From Bolinopsis microptera (Eukaryota; Ctenophora; Tentaculata; Lobata; Bolinopsidae): a stretch of 64,000 nucleotides of DNA. Positions 1 through 10,860 of this stretch are shown piece after piece. The stretch lies in contig NC_087075.1 of the NCBI RefSeq assembly GCF_026151205.1, positions 8,855,303-8,919,302 on the forward strand. Reading direction: 5' to 3'. The notes under the pieces were generated by a model. That model ran no database searches. It was not told where the DNA came from and saw only the letters and a list, made by a program, of their open reading frames with translations. Made by a program: the position numbers and the translations under genes. How positions within the stretch are numbered: position 1 is the first letter of the stretch; each line of letters starts with the position of its first letter.

Positions 1-2
1 GG

Positions 3-728
3 AGATCAACAACGCGATATCTTTTCAGAATGCTGGCTAACCTTGAGGAAGTTAAAAGACAGAAGCTGGCATGTATAGTGCTTTTCCTTGACTTCGAAAA
101 GGCATTTGATAGTGTTCATCTCCCATCACTATGTGTCAAACTATCAACTCTCGGTATTCAAGGAAATATTCTTAACGTGCTGAGAAATTTCCTGTTCAAC
201 CGGACGATATGTCTAAAAGTGAACAACTATAAAGGAGAAAAAAGAAATTGTACAATATTTGGATTACCTCAGGGGGCTGTACTATCACCTCTCCTCTTCA
301 TCCTTTACATAGCAAACATGACACACAACACCTGCTACAAATTTGCTGATGACGGTACACTTATGATTTCCTTCGAGAACATCTCCGAATGCCATGAAAA
401 AATGCAGATGGTTTGTGACCACCTCAGCAAGTGGTGCATCAAGAACAAGCTAGTAGTGAACTGTGATACGAATAAAACGGAGGCCATAATCTTGAAAACT
501 GCAGCTTATACCGAAGAACAGAAACCTGCAGAATTATGTATTAATGGGAAAAGCATCAACTACGTCCAAAGCACAAAGGTCCTTGGGGTAATAGTAGATG
601 AAGACCTCAATTTCAAGAAACATGCGTCTCAAAAACTTAAAGAATGCAAAAGAAAGTGGGGATTAATAACAAAATCAACTAACCGCAACTACGGTCTAAA
701 CGTTTACAGCCTCACTCTCCTCCTTAGA
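3..728 (+). pseudogene. Non-LTR reverse transcriptase, 5' piece of an interrupted ORF
   Basis: The frame is open from the window edge and encodes the palm of a LINE-type reverse transcriptase. Numbering from the ATG at 30, the first catalytic aspartate is D21 in FLDFEKAFDSV, the LPQGAVLSPLLF motif is at 79-90, and the FADD box is at 105-108. The N-terminal endonuclease and RT fingers lie upstream of the window. Similarity stops near codon NVYSLTLLL at about 725; the next codons come from the inserted element and reach a stop at 756. The rest of the same RT resumes near 7628 (ALKVLKTMVLTKLFYAAPIWL reads on naturally), so the ORF was split by the insertion of the minus-strand element between them. 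It is a dead retrotransposon copy, probably Jockey/I-like because its far end carries a CxxC-H-C finger. The family assignment is inference. Confidence 0.85.
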
Positions 729-759
729 GAAACAAATTTTTTAGAGAAACAAATTTGAA

Positions 760-1901
760 TTTTGATCTTTATTACAGATTAAACATATCATATATAACCA
801 TAAAAGCCGCGCGTCGGCTGATTGCCTCAACTTGGATTGGTAGTAATTTCAGTTTACAGAAGCTGAAGGACGGCAGCTCAAAAGCCCCAGTGAACCATCG
901 GAAAGATCAAGGACTCGAGTGCCAATAGTGGCTTTTTCGAACCCATTTTCGCCGATTTGCTGTGGCCCAGATGAGCCGCGCCCTGCTGCTTAACGGCACA
1001 TAATGGTTTTTGTTTAAATACTTGTTTAAATTTAAGCGATAATTCATTTGGTGGTTTACAGTTTTTGAATCATGTTCATCATTTATTTTTCGTTCAATTA
1101 TCACGTGTTTACAATTCAGTCATACCATGCATAGTCAACATTGTTGAGGCAACCAGCTTCCGCAGTTCAATAATTGGAGACCGAAAAATATAAATTGATC
1201 GAAATTTACAATTCATCGTTATCAAATATAGTCAATAATATTCTTGATTCCATTTAGTACATAATAAGTTGGTTTTATTCTCTTGCAACACTACTGCACA
1301 ACAAAAACTGCGCCTGTCCACCAGCAACAGCGCAGTCATAGGTGTGCAGCCAAAGCTAGGCCACACACCCATGGCCGCGCCGGTTAAACAACTCTATATT
1401 CAATCGTTATATTAGGAAATTTTAGTTAATTCTTTGATCACTCTTCAGTGCCGGTGGGCAGGCGCCCCGCATAGTTGGCTTTCCAAATTTACAGTCTCAA
1501 GAAAGCCGAAACGGTAATCGAGTCCCGGAGCAGAACACACATTTAGAAAATTGAAAAATTAAAATTAAAATTAAAATAACAAATTAGAAATTAAAAATTA
1601 AAAATTACATGACTACGAGAGTCCAGACAGGCGACAAACACACAAACCGGACGAGGAGAGGACCCACTGCTGAATTCGACATATAATAAATTGTTGAAAA
1701 CATAATGATTCCTACACTAATATGATCTTGAGGCATGCCCTGCATGTACTGTGCGAGTACATTGTAAATAATATCTGATAAGATGGGCCAAAAATAGCGG
1801 CACAGCACGCAAAATGCGCGGCGTGACCGCCGAAATTTTATACTTTAGACATTAACATTTCAATCGGCTTTAGCGCTCAGCATATCTTCATTGAGTAGAC
1901 A
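760..1901 (-). other. 3' UTR of the CR1-like element
   Basis: This stretch lies between the ORF2 stop and the 3' junction of the nested retrotransposon. It holds no credible coding frame. An A/T-rich run of repeated attaaaa units occupies about 1547-1607. The final 80 bases match the repeat copy at 12421. Confidence 0.6.
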
Positions 1902-4900
1902 TTAGAATTTCAGTTCGTTGGAATCGAAGTTCAGTTCACACCAATCTATTTCGTCGTACCTGGACTGCATGCCGAGTAACTCCTTTTTTATTGTGGATTT
2001 CACAAGGTTCGTTGATGTAGAGAAGTTGATATTGCTAGCAGTGTTTCTACAATCGTTCCACATTTTTGTCGATTGATATATGAAGGAGGTGGATGGGGTT
2101 GGAGTGATGAATCGATCAGCACGTCTTGATGATCTGTGAAATAGATTTAGGAGTGGGACTGGGGATTCTAATTTATTGATTTTGAACATTTCCAATAAAC
2201 ATGTGTGTTTGAACAAACTGTGTATGGTTAGTAAACCATTTTTCTTAAATAGCGGTTTTGTGTGCTGTTTTTCATAGAAGTCGCTTCCTAATTTTTGCTT
2301 GTCTTTACTTCGTGTTCTAGCACAAGTTCTAAACTTTTCTAAGTACGCCTCTCGGTTACCAAATAGTATTCTAACACATTTCTTCTGAGTGATAAATATT
2401 GGTTCAAGCCTGTTGTTACTAAGGCCACCCCATACTGATATCCCAAATCGCAAGTGTGATTCAAATAGTGTGTAATACAGTTCTTTGTAGAGTTTTTCTG
2501 GAATAATGTGCCGTATTCTACAAATTTTCCCACTTTCACATTTCAGCTTTGTGTTGAGCGACCGTATATGAGCATCCCATTTAAGCTGATCATCAATAAT
2601 AACACCAAGAAACTTCACCTTTTTGACTTGCTTTATCACTACATTGTTTAGAGTAAGTACGTGTTCTTCTTCATTATGTTCTACCTTGCTTTTTCTATTC
2701 GTTGGTTTAAAGTGAATGTAACAGCATTTCTTAATGTTAATATGCAGGAGATTACATTTCATATACAGTTGTACCAGTTTGAGAATTTGGTTTGCTCGTT
2801 CATATAACTTTATCTTACATTCATCCGCGACAAATATATTTGTATCGTCAGCAAATAGAATGAACTTGCCTAGTTCAGTTGCCCTATATAGGTCGTTGAT
2901 ATAAATAATAAATAGTAACGGACCAAGACAAGATCCCTGGGGTACTCCAAAGAGAACTGGAAGCTTGTCAGACTCTTCTCCTAGGACCGAGATGTATTGA
3001 TATCTATTAGAGAGATAACTAGCAATGAGTTTGTTGGCATTGCCTCGAATTCCGTAATTATCTAGCTTACTCAGTAATTTGTCAGCTGAGATGGTATCGA
3101 ATGCTTTGCTTAGATCAATGAATATTCCGAGCACGTGCTGCTTTTTATTAAGGCATGATTCTATATAATTCACTGAGAAATTCAGGGCATGACTAGTAGA
3201 GTGATTTTTACGGAATCCATACTGATTTTCATAGATCATATTTTGTGACTGGAAAAAGCTGTATAGCCTACTATATATAATTTTCTCGAATAACTTACCA
3301 AATACGGCTAAGGTAGAGACTGGTCTATAGTTTTCAAGTAATTCTTCATTTTCTTTCTTGTATATGGGACTGATCCTGCCAATCTTTAAATCGTCCGGGA
3401 ATATTCCCTCCTTCAAACATTCATTGTATAGTACAGATAATAGGGGGGCGATAATTCTGGATGACACTTTTACAACATGTATTGGGATATCAGACGATTT
3501 GCCATTTTTCAATTCTGATATTATTTTACATACTTCATCGATTGTACAATCATGCATGTAAATACTGGTCGTGTTGGATTTTGGTAGGTAGTCATAGATA
3601 CTGGGGATGCCATTAATTACTAGTTCGCCGATTTCATTGTATGCCTCGTTAAGATTAGAAGCTAGGGAGACAAAGTACTTATTAAACTCATTAGCTATTA
3701 CCCTACGATTAGTAATTTTTTCATTATTGATAGTAAATAGAGGTTTGGTTTGTCGTTTTCGTTTACCCCGTATTTGGTTAATTAATTCCCACGTCTTTTT
3801 ACTGTTTCCGTGCAACTCTGCAAATTTTCCACCATAGAACTTAGATTGAGCATTGCGGCGATCTTTTTTGACCTTCCGCCTGCAGTCACTGTATTTTTTA
3901 TACTTGTCACGTTTTGAGCAACATATTGGGCATTGGCATGTCCCCCCTTTATTTTCAATTTCCCCAAATTTACATTTAACTTTTCTGACCTTTACCCATT
4001 TATCGTAAAGTTCGTGCTGATATGAAATTTTGCCCACAAGGTCTGGTGTAATCCATGGGTTGTTCAGTGCTGTTCTTTTAGAGCATTTAGGGGTTTCTAA
4101 CTTACAAGTTCTATCTATACAGTCCTTAAATATGTCGTGAAATGTTGTAAAATTGTCGATAACATTATTATTGAGATCATGTTCCAGAGTCTGTAAAAAA
4201 GCTTTTACATTCGGTTTGTTGTAATCATAATACTGTTTGTATTTCAGGTCAATTCTGCTAGAGTCCAAGTTTCTATCAAAGATTTGGAAGATGGGTGAGT
4301 GGTGTGATATACGGTCAGTCAGTATTCCAGAAGCTACTATACTCTCTACATCGTTAGTTATTATGTTATCAATACAGGATGCTTTGCAGCCTGGTTTCTC
4401 ATGTGTTGCTAACGAAATTAGGGGGAAAAATCCTTTACTTAATAGTATTTCTTCATAGCGTTGTACGATTGTGCTATTCTTATCGTGTAAATCAATGTTA
4501 AAATCACCCGCTAGGTAACTACACTTGGGGAGACTGTCAAGGATGTCAGAGAGTTCAGATAGTGCAACATTGACATTACCACTTGGAGGACGGTACATTA
4601 CACCAACTGTTACTGGGGAAGTTTTACTACTTACGGCCACAAAAAGAGTTTCTAAATGTTCAGTGATATGGGATACATTGCCGTTTACTCTGGCACTAAG
4701 AGTGTCACAAACATAGAGAGCCACTCCAGTGCCCTTTTTTTTATCTGGTATTGTGTTTTGGTAGAAACTGTTGTATCCAGTTAATTGATACAAACTGCTG
4801 GATTCAGGACCTTCATTTGTTTCCGCTAAGGCTATGATCGAGAATTTCTTGGTGAGCCTATGGGATTCAATAGCAAAAGTGTCGAAATTTGACTTATTGC

Positions 4901-5177
4901 CGTCGATGTTTTGGAAGAGAAGCGATGAAAATTCATTCATTTGATTATCTAGTGCTTTGTTGAATTCCTTGACATTGTACGATACGCAGTTATTTAGTAT
5001 TTGATCTACTTTTATGATAGTGTCATCCACTTCACTACTTTCAATATCACTTAAATTAGTGCATGCAAGTCGAAATGGATTGTAACGAATAACTGCTAAA
5101 TGTACGCACTTGGGACAGTAAAAATCGTCAGATAATGTGTCATTGTTAATGGATATGGTATAGCACTTATGGTGCAT
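1902..5177 (-). CDS. Retrotransposon ORF2: zinc finger, APE endonuclease, reverse transcriptase
   Basis: The product is 1091 residues from the first ATG and supplies nicking and target-primed reverse transcription. The endonuclease spans about 83-300, with N90 in QNIDG, E119 in AETNE, the AGDFNID block with D225, D270 in SCIDNII, and the SHHSPI block at 291-296. The RT spans about 590-900, with D688 in FIDLSKAFD, GVPQGSCLGPLLF at 744-756, and the FADD box at 775-778. A CxC-P-ICC cluster sits between the two domains (414-420). A PHD/RING-like finger (CxxC, CCEC, HxxC, CPKC) starts before this ATG. The frame is open back to 5300, overlapping ORF1 by 34 bases in the -1 frame with no earlier ATG, so translation probably starts by frameshift, reinitiation or a non-AUG codon. 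All catalytic residues are present and it looks functional. Confidence 0.93.
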   Translation of the reverse strand: MHHKCYTISINNDTLSDDFYCPKCVHLAVIRYNPFRLACTNLSDIESSEVDDTIIKVDQILNNCVSYNVKEFNKALDNQMNEFSSLLFQNIDGNKSNFDTFAIESHRLTKKFSIIALAETNEGPESSSLYQLTGYNSFYQNTIPDKKKGTGVALYVCDTLSARVNGNVSHITEHLETLFVAVSSKTSPVTVGVMYRPPSGNVNVALSELSDILDSLPKCSYLAGDFNIDLHDKNSTIVQRYEEILLSKGFFPLISLATHEKPGCKASCIDNIITNDVESIVASGILTDRISHHSPIFQIFDRNLDSSRIDLKYKQYYDYNKPNVKAFLQTLEHDLNNNVIDNFTTFHDIFKDCIDRTCKLETPKCSKRTALNNPWITPDLVGKISYQHELYDKWVKVRKVKCKFGEIENKGGTCQCPICCSKRDKYKKYSDCRRKVKKDRRNAQSKFYGGKFAELHGNSKKTWELINQIRGKRKRQTKPLFTINNEKITNRRVIANEFNKYFVSLASNLNEAYNEIGELVINGIPSIYDYLPKSNTTSIYMHDCTIDEVCKIISELKNGKSSDIPIHVVKVSSRIIAPLLSVLYNECLKEGIFPDDLKIGRISPIYKKENEELLENYRPVSTLAVFGKLFEKIIYSRLYSFFQSQNMIYENQYGFRKNHSTSHALNFSVNYIESCLNKKQHVLGIFIDLSKAFDTISADKLLSKLDNYGIRGNANKLIASYLSNRYQYISVLGEESDKLPVLFGVPQGSCLGPLLFIIYINDLYRATELGKFILFADDTNIFVADECKIKLYERANQILKLVQLYMKCNLLHINIKKCCYIHFKPTNRKSKVEHNEEEHVLTLNNVVIKQVKKVKFLGVIIDDQLKWDAHIRSLNTKLKCESGKICRIRHIIPEKLYKELYYTLFESHLRFGISVWGGLSNNRLEPIFITQKKCVRILFGNREAYLEKFRTCARTRSKDKQKLGSDFYEKQHTKPLFKKNGLLTIHSLFKHTCLLEMFKINKLESPVPLLNLFHRSSRRADRFITPTPSTSFIYQSTKMWNDCRNTASNINFSTSTNLVKSTIKKELLGMQSRYDEIDWCELNFDSNELKF

Positions 5178-5266
5178 TGGGCAGTCGCATTCACAGCATT
5201 CAACAATGAATTGTCCTACGTTAATGAACTTCGCACAGACTAGACATACCTCTTTACTCAGGGGAG

Positions 5267-7495
5267 TCAGAATGGCTGGTAACCATCCTGGTGTCGAGAC
5301 TCAGCAGCAGTAGTAGAACCCGTCCCACTCAACACGTTCCGATATGAGCGTCCATCAACCTCGTCTGTTCTCCCTTTCCTTCTATCAACTCCTCCATTCA
5401 TTCTAAGAAGCACTGTGTTACGAATCAAAGTGCCTAGTTTAGCTGTACCCCTCCAGTTAAGGTGGAGATAATCTGGTCGCTGGTCTCGGCCGATGTTTCT
5501 GGAGAACTGTTGGCTAAGAAGCCCAGCATCATCACAGAACCCACCGAACCCATCGACGTAAGTCACACCAAAATTTGAAGGGATCAGCTCTGTCAGAATA
5601 AGGCGGTTAAAGCAAACAACTTTTCTATTCAGTTCAGCAAGCTTTGTAGGCAGGGCTGGACAAACATATACATGTGCTTTAGGATTAATAGCATGAATTT
5701 TCTCAATCTTTTTAATAAAGGGAATAAATACATTTCGTTTAATATCAGCTGTATTCTTGATCTCAGGTTTTTTAAGATCATTAATCGCACACATCAAAAC
5801 AACGTTACGATAACCACATGTGACATATGGGTCAATCTGGTCAACCACTGGTGCAAAATATTGCCTCCCAGGGAACCATTGTCCAAACGATTTCCTGGCA
5901 TCTGACCCAAACTTAAGCCCCCCTGTATGACTGTCTCCTATGATGCACGTAGAGTTCTTGTTCCTGAAGCTAACTGAACGAAAAGTTAGGCTGTATCTGA
6001 CCCCACCAGTTATTGCCCCATCCATGATACAGTGGCTGTAATACTCTTGGCTACTTCGTGTCATGCGATACATGGATCTTGGAACACATGGGTGGTCAAG
6101 GACTATATCATCCGTCTTCTTGTCAAAGAATTTGATGTTGCACTGGCCTCCGATGGACACAGTGAAAATTTCGGATTCGGGGTGGATGGTGGCTTCATCA
6201 TCCGAATGTTTTGGTAGGGAGCCATCCTCTTTGAAGCGGTTGATCAGCAGACTATTGATCTTCGGTTTCTCACCACTACAGAATGCCCCATTGATTTTGT
6301 CCATCAGTTTGGAGAAGCTGGTTGACTCTAGCTGACCATTGGGTGACTTGGAGCCATTATACTTGTATGGTTCTCCCAGAGAATACACAGCACGAGCTCC
6401 TTCCACAACAAAATCCTCGTCAAGTGATTGACAGGCAAGGAGGAGAAGATCCTGCTCTTCTGTGGTGATAAACTCTTCTATAGCGCCTACAACTGGTTCT
6501 TCTCTTGATTTGAGATGCTCATTAGCTGTTAGGTCTGGGCCAGGGGCAAGTGAAGAATTGGTAAGTTGGGCATTTAAATGGTCAGAAGAAGCCAAAGAAT
6601 TTTGCTCAAGAGTGTTCAAAGACTGTCTGATGGCTGTTAGCTCCTGATTCGTCTCCAGAGACTGCTTGGAATTTAGCTCATGGAGATTCTTCTCTATTTT
6701 TTCCATGAGATCTTTGGTCTTGGATGAAGATTGAGCACTTACTTGAGGAATAGAAAAGTCCTGCAGTTGCTTGTTCAACACTCTAATCTGTTCTGTTAGG
6801 CCACTATCAGTCTCAGAAACCTTTCCGAGTCCGGAGTCAACTGAAGTTTTCAGCTGCTTCAGATCTCCTTCCATAATTTCAACCCATGCTGGAGCAGTTT
6901 TCTTGTCACTAACCAGTAGGTGCTTGATATGGAGGTCAAGGTTCTGGATGGCGGCAATGCTGTCGTTTAGACTGTCAAAGTCAACTTTGCCAAGCTTTTC
7001 ACCAAAAGCTGTGATGGTATTAAGCTTCTCTGTAGCAATAGCTGTCTCACACTGACTGTTAGATTTTTGAAGTGTCAGAGTGTTCCTACACACATAACAC
7101 ACATCTGCAGCAGTTTCGAGTGTGGGAATTGGTAAAACCAAACAAAAGGGGCAGTGCCAATTGGTCATGCTGTTGACGTTTTTCTGATTGAGTCCGTTCA
7201 TAGTTAGACAGTCTATGTGCCAATATTGCTTGCACTTTACACAGTCAATCTTCCATGACGATATTGACTTATTGCATGGACATTTTGTCTTGTCCCTGTG
7301 TGAACTGTCAATCTTTGGGAGTGTTACATCACTGTCTACAACAATAGGCTCACAAGATCCATCTTTTCCCTTCACCTCTAGTCCTGGAGTGTTGTTCTTG
7401 AACCGGGACTTTGCCTTTTTGTCCGCAGGGGAAAGAATTCGTGACATGTTGTTATTAGATGAGGCTCTCTTGTTACTCTTGTTGTTGTCACCCAT
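5267..7495 (-). CDS. Retrotransposon ORF1: PHD finger, coiled coil, AlkB-like dioxygenase, SGNH esterase
   Basis: The ATG at 7495 gives 742 residues; the frame opens only three codons earlier and has no other ATG. A C4HC3 PHD finger is at 72-118 (CxC, CxxC, H93, C96, CxxC). A Ser/Gln-rich, likely coiled-coil stretch runs about 160-305. Residues about 340-510 match AlkB-type 2-oxoglutarate/Fe(II) dioxygenases: LINRFKEDG, then H430-S-D432-DE, FTVSIGG, distal H488 in YYSH, and R500-YSLTF-R506. The HxD...H iron triad and both arginines are therefore present. An SGNH/GDSL hydrolase follows at about 515-700: GDSH (S522), the AIND block (N572), and the D675-YL-H678 catalytic pair. PHD plus esterase is a known ORF1 layout in CR1-like elements. 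The oxygenase between them is the unusual part. Its substrate is unknown; methylated RNA or cDNA would be a guess. Confidence 0.9.
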   Translation of the reverse strand: MGDNNKSNKRASSNNNMSRILSPADKKAKSRFKNNTPGLEVKGKDGSCEPIVVDSDVTLPKIDSSHRDKTKCPCNKSISSWKIDCVKCKQYWHIDCLTMNGLNQKNVNSMTNWHCPFCLVLPIPTLETAADVCYVCRNTLTLQKSNSQCETAIATEKLNTITAFGEKLGKVDFDSLNDSIAAIQNLDLHIKHLLVSDKKTAPAWVEIMEGDLKQLKTSVDSGLGKVSETDSGLTEQIRVLNKQLQDFSIPQVSAQSSSKTKDLMEKIEKNLHELNSKQSLETNQELTAIRQSLNTLEQNSLASSDHLNAQLTNSSLAPGPDLTANEHLKSREEPVVGAIEEFITTEEQDLLLLACQSLDEDFVVEGARAVYSLGEPYKYNGSKSPNGQLESTSFSKLMDKINGAFCSGEKPKINSLLINRFKEDGSLPKHSDDEATIHPESEIFTVSIGGQCNIKFFDKKTDDIVLDHPCVPRSMYRMTRSSQEYYSHCIMDGAITGGVRYSLTFRSVSFRNKNSTCIIGDSHTGGLKFGSDARKSFGQWFPGRQYFAPVVDQIDPYVTCGYRNVVLMCAINDLKKPEIKNTADIKRNVFIPFIKKIEKIHAINPKAHVYVCPALPTKLAELNRKVVCFNRLILTELIPSNFGVTYVDGFGGFCDDAGLLSQQFSRNIGRDQRPDYLHLNWRGTAKLGTLIRNTVLLRMNGGVDRRKGRTDEVDGRSYRNVLSGTGSTTAAESRHQDGYQPF

Positions 7496-7606
7496 ACTCA
7501 GCAAACGTTAAAACAAACAGCCAGCAAAAGTCAAAACAATCAGCTGTTAAGGCAACGTGTAAACTTACGGCACCCCTTTGAGGGAATTACGACATACTTT
7601 CCCTGA

Positions 7607-8534
7607 ACTCAAATTATTTGTTATATAGCAGCGCTGAAAGTATTAAAGACAATGGTCCTCACTAAACTGTTCTACGCAGCACCTATTTGGCTTCACAAGT
7701 GTCTCAATCAATTTAAAAGCTTCTGGAATAAAATAATTCTAAAAATATCTGGATCAGTCCTGAATCCACATAGGGAATTAACCGAACTTGCTCTCCACCT
7801 CCCACCACTGGATGTGCAACTTGAAGCTCTTTCGGTTAAATTCATGTGCAAAGTACTCACACAAGGTGACAATCTCTCAGCTACACTCTACCAAGTTGAC
7901 GAAAGCAGAATACCAAGCTTTCATGTCTTAACAATGTCACTGAAAAAGTACTTCCTTTGGAAAGAAAATAAGTCACACGGAACCAGAATGATAGACCTAA
8001 CGCAGCAACATTTCAAGGATCTGGCCTATTACACTCAGGCAGACATAATGAGCTACAAAAATAAGATCTGGATTGACAGCATCGAAACAAATCTGCAATG
8101 CAAAACTGTCAGTAAAAACAAGGAGACCAAGATACTCGGTGTGATCACAAAGATCAAAAACAGTGGGCTGCTCCTAAACAAAAAAAAACTTTTTATTCGG
8201 GCACAACACGAGTAAAAATCTGGACAGCCGAATAATGGACTACATTCACGGCAGCTCACCACTCTTTGCGAATATCCAAAAGATCATGGGTGGTGACAGT
8301 GGTGAGGCCTGTCGTTTCTGCAACAGCTTCAATGATTCTCCTGTACACCAGCTCCTATTGTGTCTGGAGGTGCAAGACACCAGTTACCTGCAACTAAAAG
8401 AAGAGCTGGGTGGGGCTGACTCACATTCCTATCTAGATGAAGTGTTAACAAAAAGCAGCACACAAAAAGCATTCATTAGAAGAGTCGAATTTCTTTGGGG
8501 ACAAAATGATGCTCTCCAGGATTTATCCAACTAA
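7607..8534 (+). pseudogene. Non-LTR reverse transcriptase, 3' piece, with a frameshift
   Basis: This is the continuation of the RT at 3-728, separated by the nested element. The frame from 7607 covers the RT thumb and C-terminal region (KTMVLTKLFYAAPIWL) and stops at 8213-8215. The protein then continues in another frame from about 8190 (KNLDSRIMDYIHGSSPLF) to the stop at 8532-8534. The shift falls in the A-run at 8178-8188, so a one-base indel is likely. The C-terminus carries a CRFCN...H...C finger, as in Jockey/I/R1-type elements. Joined conceptually, the two pieces form one RT lacking its start. Confidence 0.8.
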
Positions 8535-10203
8535 ACTAGAAAGATCATAAAATAAAGACTCTGCAAACATCTCAGAGAAATAATACCACCGTAAAGAATA
8601 AAGAGGGAGGATCCTGGACCCCGAAATCCACCACTTTTCTGTACTTTCAGAGGTACCAATGTGGCAGGAAACCAGGGCTCATGCTGCCGCTGAGCTAAAG
8701 CAGTAGAGGGGATGGTGGCTTCTCTAGGATCTAACACGTCCTGAAGCAGACCAACACTATGTCCCAACGCACTGGTGTTGGGATGTCTGCCCCCGGTGCC
8801 TGCTTGGGTCAATAAAGCAGTCAAGCATCATGTATGTTAAGTTGAGCATTCTCAGCCAACAGATGTGGGAACTCCCACGAAACACCAAAACAGATCTAAA
8901 GAGACACTTAACAACATTGGAAAAATATACTGCAAGCTGAGGTCACTAAGCATCTATGGAAATGTTCATTGGATAGTGAAACAACAGTCTAGCTTAGTCT
9001 CTTTACTCCCCATATTATTATTATTTTTTTTTTAATCTACCTTCCTATACTTTCAACATCATATCACACTTCCCCCACACACCTTCTCACACATTAATGA
9101 CCATATCAGACCTGTATCTAATGTATCTGGAATTTGACGTATTGAAATACCAATTATGACTCTATATCCACAGTTATTCACCATGGATTTGTTTGTTATT
9201 AAATAGTTTTTCATAAATTTTTGGATTTAGATTAATTCGATGTAATGGGTCCAAGTTACTGCGGACATAGTTCACTATGTGTTTACCGTGTTTGGGTGCC
9301 CATCATATTTTACAGATGGGGGCGATATTTTGAACGATTCTATTTAAATATATTCATCTATTGCTGTACTCTGTAAAATTTGAAAAGTATTTAATAAAAA
9401 AAACCCTTCAATGCTACCACTTCAATGATATTTTACATTTTTCTTCTGCCTCTCATCAAATAGCCTTATTGAAAGGAGCTTGAATGTGTTATTTGTAACG
9501 GAGTTTTATATAAACAGGAAACGATGTAACAGATTCAATATATTTTAATGTTGCCATGGGATGGCAAGTCCCCATACATCGTAGTCCGATAGTTTGACTG
9601 CTTCCTAATATACTCCTTCATACATTATATCTAAAAATGCCTGATGCAATGGGTTCCATAAATTGGAACTATCGGAGGTAGCTTAGAAACCAAGACTGTT
9701 TTCAGAATATGATATTCCACATAACTTACTAGTTACTTTACAACAATGAAACACAGGGAACAATCGAACCTTCATAGCTTAATTCATATTTTGAGTCGAA
9801 GCTTAGCAAATATTTCCGCTTTAAATACAGACACAGACAAGAAGACCATTTCAATAGATAATGCAAACAATAATGTACACTAATAAATTCAGTACAGTAA
9901 TGATTAAGCTGCTTAACCATTAACTGTGTGGCAATGCCATTATGGAAAATTAAAAATTAATTTCTTTTACTTCACTAATCACTTCTTATCTTCAAATTTA
10001 ATTTAAAAATATGAAATAAAAATGTTGAGGTCATGATGTTGTCTGCTGTCGCTGTTTTGTGTTTTTGCCTCGCGCACACACATTATGATACTTTCTTAAT
10101 TACTTTTGGTTACTACTACAAGCTTTTTATGCTAAGTTGAGAGTGGACGTTGTCCATCAAAATGCAGCATTAAAGAAAGCATAAAGCTAAGTTATTTACT
10201 TTT
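8535..10203. other. Intergenic, retroelement remains
   Basis: This holds the likely 3' UTR of the interrupted RT element, plus a short plus-strand frame at about 8850-8943 (QMWELPRNTKTDLKRHL, then a stop). That frame resembles the W-LP-R-LK-HL tail ending many L2-like RT proteins. The rest is AT-rich with no credible gene. Confidence 0.4.
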
Positions 10204-10325
10204 TGACGGATGTTACTCGTCTAAATTTCTTCGAAATAGCGCGCGCCGCTTTCTTCTCCAAATGTTGGCCCGATGCAAGTGCTACGAAGTAGCGCGCGCC
10301 GGACTAGTTCATCAACAATGGAAAA
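10204..10325 (+). repeat. Dispersed repeat, copy 1
   Basis: Starting at gacggatgttactcgtctaa, this GC-island repeat contains gctacgaagtagcgcgcgcc. It matches 43095-43275 in reverse complement, including the flanking caacaatgg. The second copy carries an internal insertion of about 60 bases. No coding capacity is visible. Confidence 0.75.
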
Positions 10326-10399
10326 ATGTACTTTAAGGTTAAATATTTTAAAATTAACCATCGATGCAGTCTGATTTTGATATTAAGTATTACCGAGCG

Positions 10400-10860
10400 T
10401 GCTAAATCACTCCACATAGCCATGTGTATACGCGTACTGCGCGACGCGCTTGTTTCACAAGTAGAATATCTTTTTATCACGTTGTGACCCCCACGGTCGT
10501 TTCACTATGGTGGAACGTAGAGTTTCTACGATACAGGGGGGCCGCGGACTCGTGCGCGGCGGGTCATACAACATATGACAAAAATATCTTCGAAGATCCT
10601 TTGCCGCCTTCGGCGGTCGCGCGCTACTGCAAGCGAGAGGGCTCTGGTTAGAGCAACTAAATCACATTATATGACACATTGACACTTACTATACCTAGCT
10701 TTCTGGTTTATTGCTCGCTTCGATCCGCTCACGTATGATATATAAGATCAGGAGTACATATTATATATATATATCTCCTAATATTCAGGTTAAGCCTGAA
10801 AAGAACGCCGCGCAGCGCGCACAGGGACTGGTGTGCCAGGTAACTTTATTGCTAAAAAAC
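10400..10860. repeat. GC-rich repeat-like block
   Basis: It contains CGCG-rich words (gactcgtgcgcggcgggtc, ccgccttcggcggtcgcg) and a TA microsatellite at about 10758-10773. Similar words recur at 49050-49095 (gcgcactcgtgcgcagcggg), so it is probably a dispersed repeat. Confidence 0.4.

Larger units (their letters stand above)
729..7620 (-). mobile_element. Nearly complete CR1-like non-LTR retrotransposon, inserted in another RT gene
   Basis: This minus-strand element has, in order, a short 5' UTR (about 7496-7620), ORF1 (7495-5267), ORF2 (overlapping, to 1902) and a roughly 1.1-kb 3' UTR. The two long ORFs have no stops or frameshifts, suggesting recent insertion. The 3' end at about 729-800 contains AATAAAG-like sequence and a twice-repeated 17-base unit built on ttagagaaacaaattt (725-757). 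A second copy of the same 3' end lies at 12421-12500. Exact ends are uncertain because I could not identify a convincing target-site duplication; many CR1/L2 elements make none. PHD and esterase domains in ORF1 are known from CR1-like elements; the oxygenase domain is discussed under ORF1. Confidence 0.85.

Noticed and set aside
3358-4716. Plus-strand frames opposite the retrotransposon ORF2
   Set aside because: Shadows of the minus-strand coding sequence with no features of their own.
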